From Vannielia litorea (GTDB lineage: Bacteria > Pseudomonadota > Alphaproteobacteria > Rhodobacterales > Rhodobacteraceae), in contig NZ_JAHVJR010000001.1 in NCBI RefSeq assembly GCF_019801175.1, positions 2,852,001 to 2,916,000 on the forward strand: a stretch of DNA of 64,000 nucleotides, given 5' to 3'. The notes beneath the pieces are model-generated. The model saw only the letters and a program-made list of their open reading frames with translations. It was not told the DNA's origin and made no database searches. Position 1 is the first letter of the stretch, and every line of letters starts with the position of its first letter. Below, one piece after another: positions 61,036-64,000 of this stretch. A program made the translations under genes and the position numbers.

Positions 61036-62075
61036 CCATCGGTCCCAACTCCCGCCGCACGCCAGCCCACATCGCCCGTCCGAAACCGGCCGAGCGCGGC
61101 GCCCGTACCTCCGCCATGATCGCCTCGCTGGATGCCGAGGGCCGCGACACCATCGCCGCCCCCTTCGGCCACGCGCTGGTGGACCTCGCCAAGACCCGCT
61201 CAGATATCGTCGGCCTCACCGCCGACCTCGGCAAATACACCGACCTGCACATCTTCGCCCAAGCCTACCCCGACCGTTTCTACCAGATGGGCATGGCCGA
61301 GGCGCTGCTGATGTCCGCCGCCGCCGGCATGGCCCGCGAGGGGTTCACCCCCTTCGCCACCACCTACGCCGTCTTCGCCTCGCGCCGCGCCTACGACTTC
61401 ATCGTGATGGCCATCGCCGAGGAGAACCTGCCGGTCAAGATCGTCTGCGCCCTGCCCGGCCTCACCACCGGCTACGGCCCCTCGCACCAGGCCACCGAAG
61501 ACCTCGCCATCATGCGCGGCATGCCCAATATGACCGTGCTCGACCCCTGCGATGCGGTGGAAACCGACCAAGCCACCCGCGCCATCGCCGACTACCCCGG
61601 CCCGGTCTACATGCGGCTGCTGCGTGGCAAGGTGCCGAACGTGCTGGGCGAATACGGCTACCAGTTCGAGTTGGGCAAGGCCAAGGAGATCCGCCCCGGC
61701 AACGACGTACTCTTCATCTCCTCCGGCTTCATGACCATGCGTTGCCTCGACGCGGCAGCGGCGCTTGAGAAAGATGGCGTAAGCTGCGCCGTGCTCCACT
61801 CGCCCACCATCAAGCCGCTGGATGAGGCCACCATCTGCGCCGAGGCGGCCAAGGGCGGCAGGCTCGTGGTCACCGCCGAGAACCACTCCATCACCGGCGG
61901 CCTCGGTGAAGCCGTGGCGGGTGCGCTGGCCCGCAACCAGGTCCACGTCCCCTTCCGCCAGGTCGCCCTCCCCGACGAGTTCCTCGACGCCGGCGCCCTC
62001 CCTTCGCTTCACGATCAATACGGGCTATCCGTTGCCAGCATCACCACACGGGTAAAGGGCTGGCTGAATGACTGA
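61032..62075 (+). CDS. Transketolase, C-terminal subunit (split)
   Basis: A 347-residue protein equal to the pyrimidine-binding and C-terminal domains. The catalytic Glu90 lies in MGMAEALLMSAAAG; TGYGPSHQATEDLAIMRGMP gives the family loop with His. The ATG at 61032 overlaps the first subunit (ATGA); a longer upstream frame is a shadow. It overlaps the threonate-dehydrogenase-like gene by eight bases. Together with the first subunit it moves a two-carbon ketol unit. Confidence 0.88.
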   Translation: MTIGPNSRRTPAHIARPKPAERGARTSAMIASLDAEGRDTIAAPFGHALVDLAKTRSDIVGLTADLGKYTDLHIFAQAYPDRFYQMGMAEALLMSAAAGMAREGFTPFATTYAVFASRRAYDFIVMAIAEENLPVKIVCALPGLTTGYGPSHQATEDLAIMRGMPNMTVLDPCDAVETDQATRAIADYPGPVYMRLLRGKVPNVLGEYGYQFELGKAKEIRPGNDVLFISSGFMTMRCLDAAAALEKDGVSCAVLHSPTIKPLDEATICAEAAKGGRLVVTAENHSITGGLGEAVAGALARNQVHVPFRQVALPDEFLDAGALPSLHDQYGLSVASITTRVKGWLND

Positions 62076-62970
62076 AGCAAACACCGGAACAGCAATCATC
62101 GGCCTCGGCGTCATGGGCCGGGGCATGGCGAAGAACATCCTCGCGGCGGGCATCCCGCTCACGGGGTATGACATGGCCCAACCCGCGCTCGACGCGCTAA
62201 AAGCGATGGGCGGCACACCCGCCACTTCCGCCGCCGAGGCCGCAAACGGCACCTCTCTGCTGATCCTCATGGTGGTCAACGCCGCCCAGGCCCGCGCCGC
62301 GCTCTTTGAGCAAGGCGCCGCCGCCGCCCTCTCCCCCGGCGCCACCGTCATGCTGTCGTCAACCGTTGCCCCCTTCGCCGCCCGCGCCATTGGCGACGAA
62401 TTGGCCGAAATGGGCCACCACCTGCTCGATGCACCGGTCTCCGGCGGGCAGGTCGGAGCCGAAGCGGGCACGCTCACCATCATGGCCAGTGGCTCCGCAC
62501 AGGCCTTCGCCCGCGCCGAAAAGGTGCTCGAAGCCACCGCTGGCACGCTCCACCGCCTCGGCGACGAGCCGGGCATGGGCGCCACCTACAAGGTTGTCCA
62601 CCAGCTCGCCGCAGGCGTCCACATCGCCGCCGCCGCCGAGTTGATGAGCTTCGGCGCCAAGGCCGGTTGTGACCCGCAAAAGCTGCACGAGATCGTCATG
62701 GCCTCGGCAGGGGCGAGCTGGATGCTCGGCAACCGTGGCCCCCGGATGATGGAAGCCGATCCCGAAGTCACCTCCACCGTCGAGATCTTCATCAAGGATC
62801 TCGGGCTGGTGGAAGAAACCGCCAAGGAGGCCGAGGCCCCCGTGCCACTGGCCGCCCTCTCGCTGCAACTCTTCTCCGCCGCCCGGGCCCTCGGCCACGG
62901 CAAGGCGGACGATGCCCTCGTCATCCGCGCCTACGAGGCGCTCACCGGAAAACCCGTTCACGAAAGCTGA
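62068..62970 (+). CDS. L-threonate-dehydrogenase-like oxidoreductase (LtnD type, HIBADH family)
   Basis: A 300-residue beta-hydroxyacid dehydrogenase. The Rossmann motif is IGLGVMGRGM at 11-20, the substrate motif DAPVSGGQVGA at 121-131, and the catalytic Lys175 is in ATYKVVHQLAAGVHIAAAAE. The KVVHQL segment, with Gln where many relatives have Asn, matches LtnD/YgbJ-type L-threonate dehydrogenases rather than tartronate semialdehyde reductases. It overlaps the transketolase subunit and precedes an SDR gene. A four-carbon sugar acid is a plausible substrate. Confidence 0.78.
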   Translation: MTEANTGTAIIGLGVMGRGMAKNILAAGIPLTGYDMAQPALDALKAMGGTPATSAAEAANGTSLLILMVVNAAQARAALFEQGAAAALSPGATVMLSSTVAPFAARAIGDELAEMGHHLLDAPVSGGQVGAEAGTLTIMASGSAQAFARAEKVLEATAGTLHRLGDEPGMGATYKVVHQLAAGVHIAAAAELMSFGAKAGCDPQKLHEIVMASAGASWMLGNRGPRMMEADPEVTSTVEIFIKDLGLVEETAKEAEAPVPLAALSLQLFSAARALGHGKADDALVIRAYEALTGKPVHES

Positions 62971-62976
62971 AGCAAA

Positions 62977-63735
62977 ATGCCCGACCTTCTCACCGGAAAG
63001 ACCGCCATCATCACCGGCGCCGCCAGCCCGCGCGGCCTCGGCAAGGCCACCGCCAAGCTCTTCGCCGAGCACGGCTGCCGCGTGGCGGTGCTCGACCTCG
63101 ACGCCGACGCCGCCGCATCGGCCGCTAGCGATCTTCCCGGCGAAGGCCACATCGGGCTCGCCTGCAACGTCACCGACAAAGACGCCTGCGACACCGCCTT
63201 CGCCGCCGTGCTGGAGGCCTTCGGTCAGGTCGACATTCTGGTGAATAACGCTGGCATCACCCAGCCGCTGAAGTTCATGGACATCGCACCCGAGAACTAC
63301 GACGCCGTGCTGGATGTGAACCTGCGCGGCACCCTCTACATGAGCCAGGCAGCGCTGCCCCACATGCGCTCCCGCAAGTCCGGCTCTATCGTCAACATGT
63401 CGTCTGTCTCCGCCCAGCGCGGCGGCGGCATCTTCGGCGGGCCGCACTACTCGGCCGCCAAGGCGGGAGTGCTCGGCCTCACCAAGGCCATGGCCCGCGA
63501 AGCCGCCCCCGACAACGTGCGCTCCAACGCCATTTGCCCCGGCTTCATCGCGACCGACATCACGGCGGGCAAGCTGACCAACGAAATGAAAGCGGCGGTA
63601 CTCGACGGCATCCCGATGGGTCGCGCCGGCGAAGCCTCCGATGTAGCGGGGTGCGCCCTCTTCCTCGCCTCCGACCTCGCCGCCTATGTCACCGGCTCCG
63701 AAGTCGACGTGAACGGCGGCTCGCTGATCCACTGA
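62977..63735 (+). CDS. SDR-family oxidoreductase
   Basis: A 252-residue classical short-chain dehydrogenase. TGAASPRGLGKA near residues 14-25 gives the cofactor motif, NNAG follows, and the catalytic Ser (NMSSVSAQ), Tyr and Lys (HYSAAKAG) are all present. It ends in VNGGSLIH, the usual family end. It follows the threonate-dehydrogenase-like gene by six bases and is the last gene of this operon. It probably interconverts a polyol or keto-sugar intermediate. Confidence 0.88.
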   Translation: MPDLLTGKTAIITGAASPRGLGKATAKLFAEHGCRVAVLDLDADAAASAASDLPGEGHIGLACNVTDKDACDTAFAAVLEAFGQVDILVNNAGITQPLKFMDIAPENYDAVLDVNLRGTLYMSQAALPHMRSRKSGSIVNMSSVSAQRGGGIFGGPHYSAAKAGVLGLTKAMAREAAPDNVRSNAICPGFIATDITAGKLTNEMKAAVLDGIPMGRAGEASDVAGCALFLASDLAAYVTGSEVDVNGGSLIH

Positions 63736-63769
63736 TCCGAAATGGGTGCGCCAGCCATGGCGCACCCAC

Positions 63770-64000
63770 CTACCCCGCCAGCTCCGTCACGCTCTCAAAG
63801 CTCTCCACGGTCAACCCGTGCCGCGCCACGATCGCCTCAACGTCGCGCCCGTGCCGCTCCGCTTCTTCAGCAATCCAGCCCAGAAAAATCTGCACCGCCT
63901 TCCGGTTCAGATACCGGCTCGGGCAAATCGCCCAATGCGCAGGAAACCGTAGCACCGGCACCTTGGGTGCAACTGGCACCAGCCTCCCTTCAGTAACCTC
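63770..64000 (-). CDS. LysR-family regulator (partial, C-terminal part)
   Basis: The open reading frame runs to the window edge in frame. The 76 visible residues include LRFPAHWAICPSRYLNRKAVQIFLGWI, the typical end of the inducer-binding domain of GcvA-like LysR regulators, then a short tail to the stop. The HTH is outside the window. It converges with the SDR operon, so it is not obviously its regulator, but a link to the CTTTAAG repeats upstream of the transketolase genes is possible. Confidence 0.8.
   Translation of the reverse strand, partial: EVTEGRLVPVAPKVPVLRFPAHWAICPSRYLNRKAVQIFLGWIAEEAERHGRDVEAIVARHGLTVESFESVTELAG

Noticed and set aside
62359..63765. Long open frame on the minus strand opposite the LtnD-like and SDR genes
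   Set aside because: Glycine- and histidine-rich antisense translation typical of GC-rich codon bias, with no domain pattern, opposite two well-supported enzymes.
1..64000. CRISPR arrays, insertion sequences, integrases, tRNA and rRNA genes
   Set aside because: None was recognised on reading; no regularly spaced repeats, transposase motifs or cloverleaf sequences were seen. A dedicated scan with tRNAscan and repeat finders would settle this.

Overview
The window looks like part of the chromosome (or a large replicon) of a GC-rich alphaproteobacterium of the Rhodobacteraceae (Rhodobacter/Roseobacter type). This is an inference from four things: dense uptake operons with many TRAP transporters, rhizobial-type malonate (mat) and fructose (frc) operons, a spike-base gene of the Rhodobacter gene transfer agent type, and a full CtrA-type box. 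Genes are packed with frequent ATGA or TGATG start/stop overlaps. No gap without a gene exceeds about 225 bp, so there are no unexplained long stretches. No tRNA, rRNA, insertion sequence, integrase or CRISPR array was recognised by eye.

Layout. (1) 1-4817: a minus-strand operon (family III CoA-transferase, HMG-CoA-lyase-type lyase, DctPQM TRAP transporter cut by the window edge) divergent from a LysR regulator. It probably imports and splits a branched hydroxy-dicarboxylate. (2) 4854-11348: malonate regulon. MatR faces matPQMAB (TRAP importer, malonyl-CoA decarboxylase, malonyl-CoA synthetase) across a perfect TTGTATACAA palindrome. (3) 11355-15778: GntR regulator divergent from an SDR dehydrogenase and a TAXI-type TRAP system. 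(4) 15804-20761: ROK regulator FrcR divergent from the fructose ABC operon frcBCAK. (5) 20805-28531: a rhizopine/inositol-like locus with an ABC transporter, a MocC-like TIM-barrel isomerase, two paralogous LacI regulators, a MocE-type Rieske ferredoxin and a MocD-type membrane di-iron oxygenase.

(6) 28543-34532: iron-siderophore uptake (ATPase, two FecCD permeases and a binding protein on minus; a DUF2218 protein and a TonB-dependent receptor on plus). (7) 34725-44481: exopolysaccharide locus with three GT4 glycosyltransferases, a polymerase-like and a flippase-like membrane protein, two hexapeptide acyltransferases and an unusual nucleotidyltransferase-kinase-kinase fusion. A CtrA-type box lies upstream of the first glycosyltransferase. 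(8) 44655-47824: a head-spike pair resembling GhsA/GhsB of the Rhodobacter gene transfer agent, the larger carrying an SGNH-hydrolase domain, plus a SapC-family gene.

(9) 47827-58616: a nine-gene carbohydrate operon (MalEFGK-type ABC transporter, isomerase, Gfo/Idh/MocA dehydrogenase, aldo/keto reductase, cytoplasmic GH43, beta-propeller protein) under a divergent LacI regulator with two matching operators. (10) 58627-64000: an SAF-type dehydrogenase divergent from a split transketolase, an L-threonate-dehydrogenase-like enzyme and an SDR, then the C-terminal end of a LysR regulator.

Together the window is a catabolic and surface-polysaccharide region: most operons pair a transporter with the enzymes for its substrate and a dedicated divergent regulator. 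The parts most worth a second look are the Moc-type oxidative locus, the spike genes next to an acetylating polysaccharide locus, the three-domain kinase fusion, and the transketolase/threonate-type pathway.
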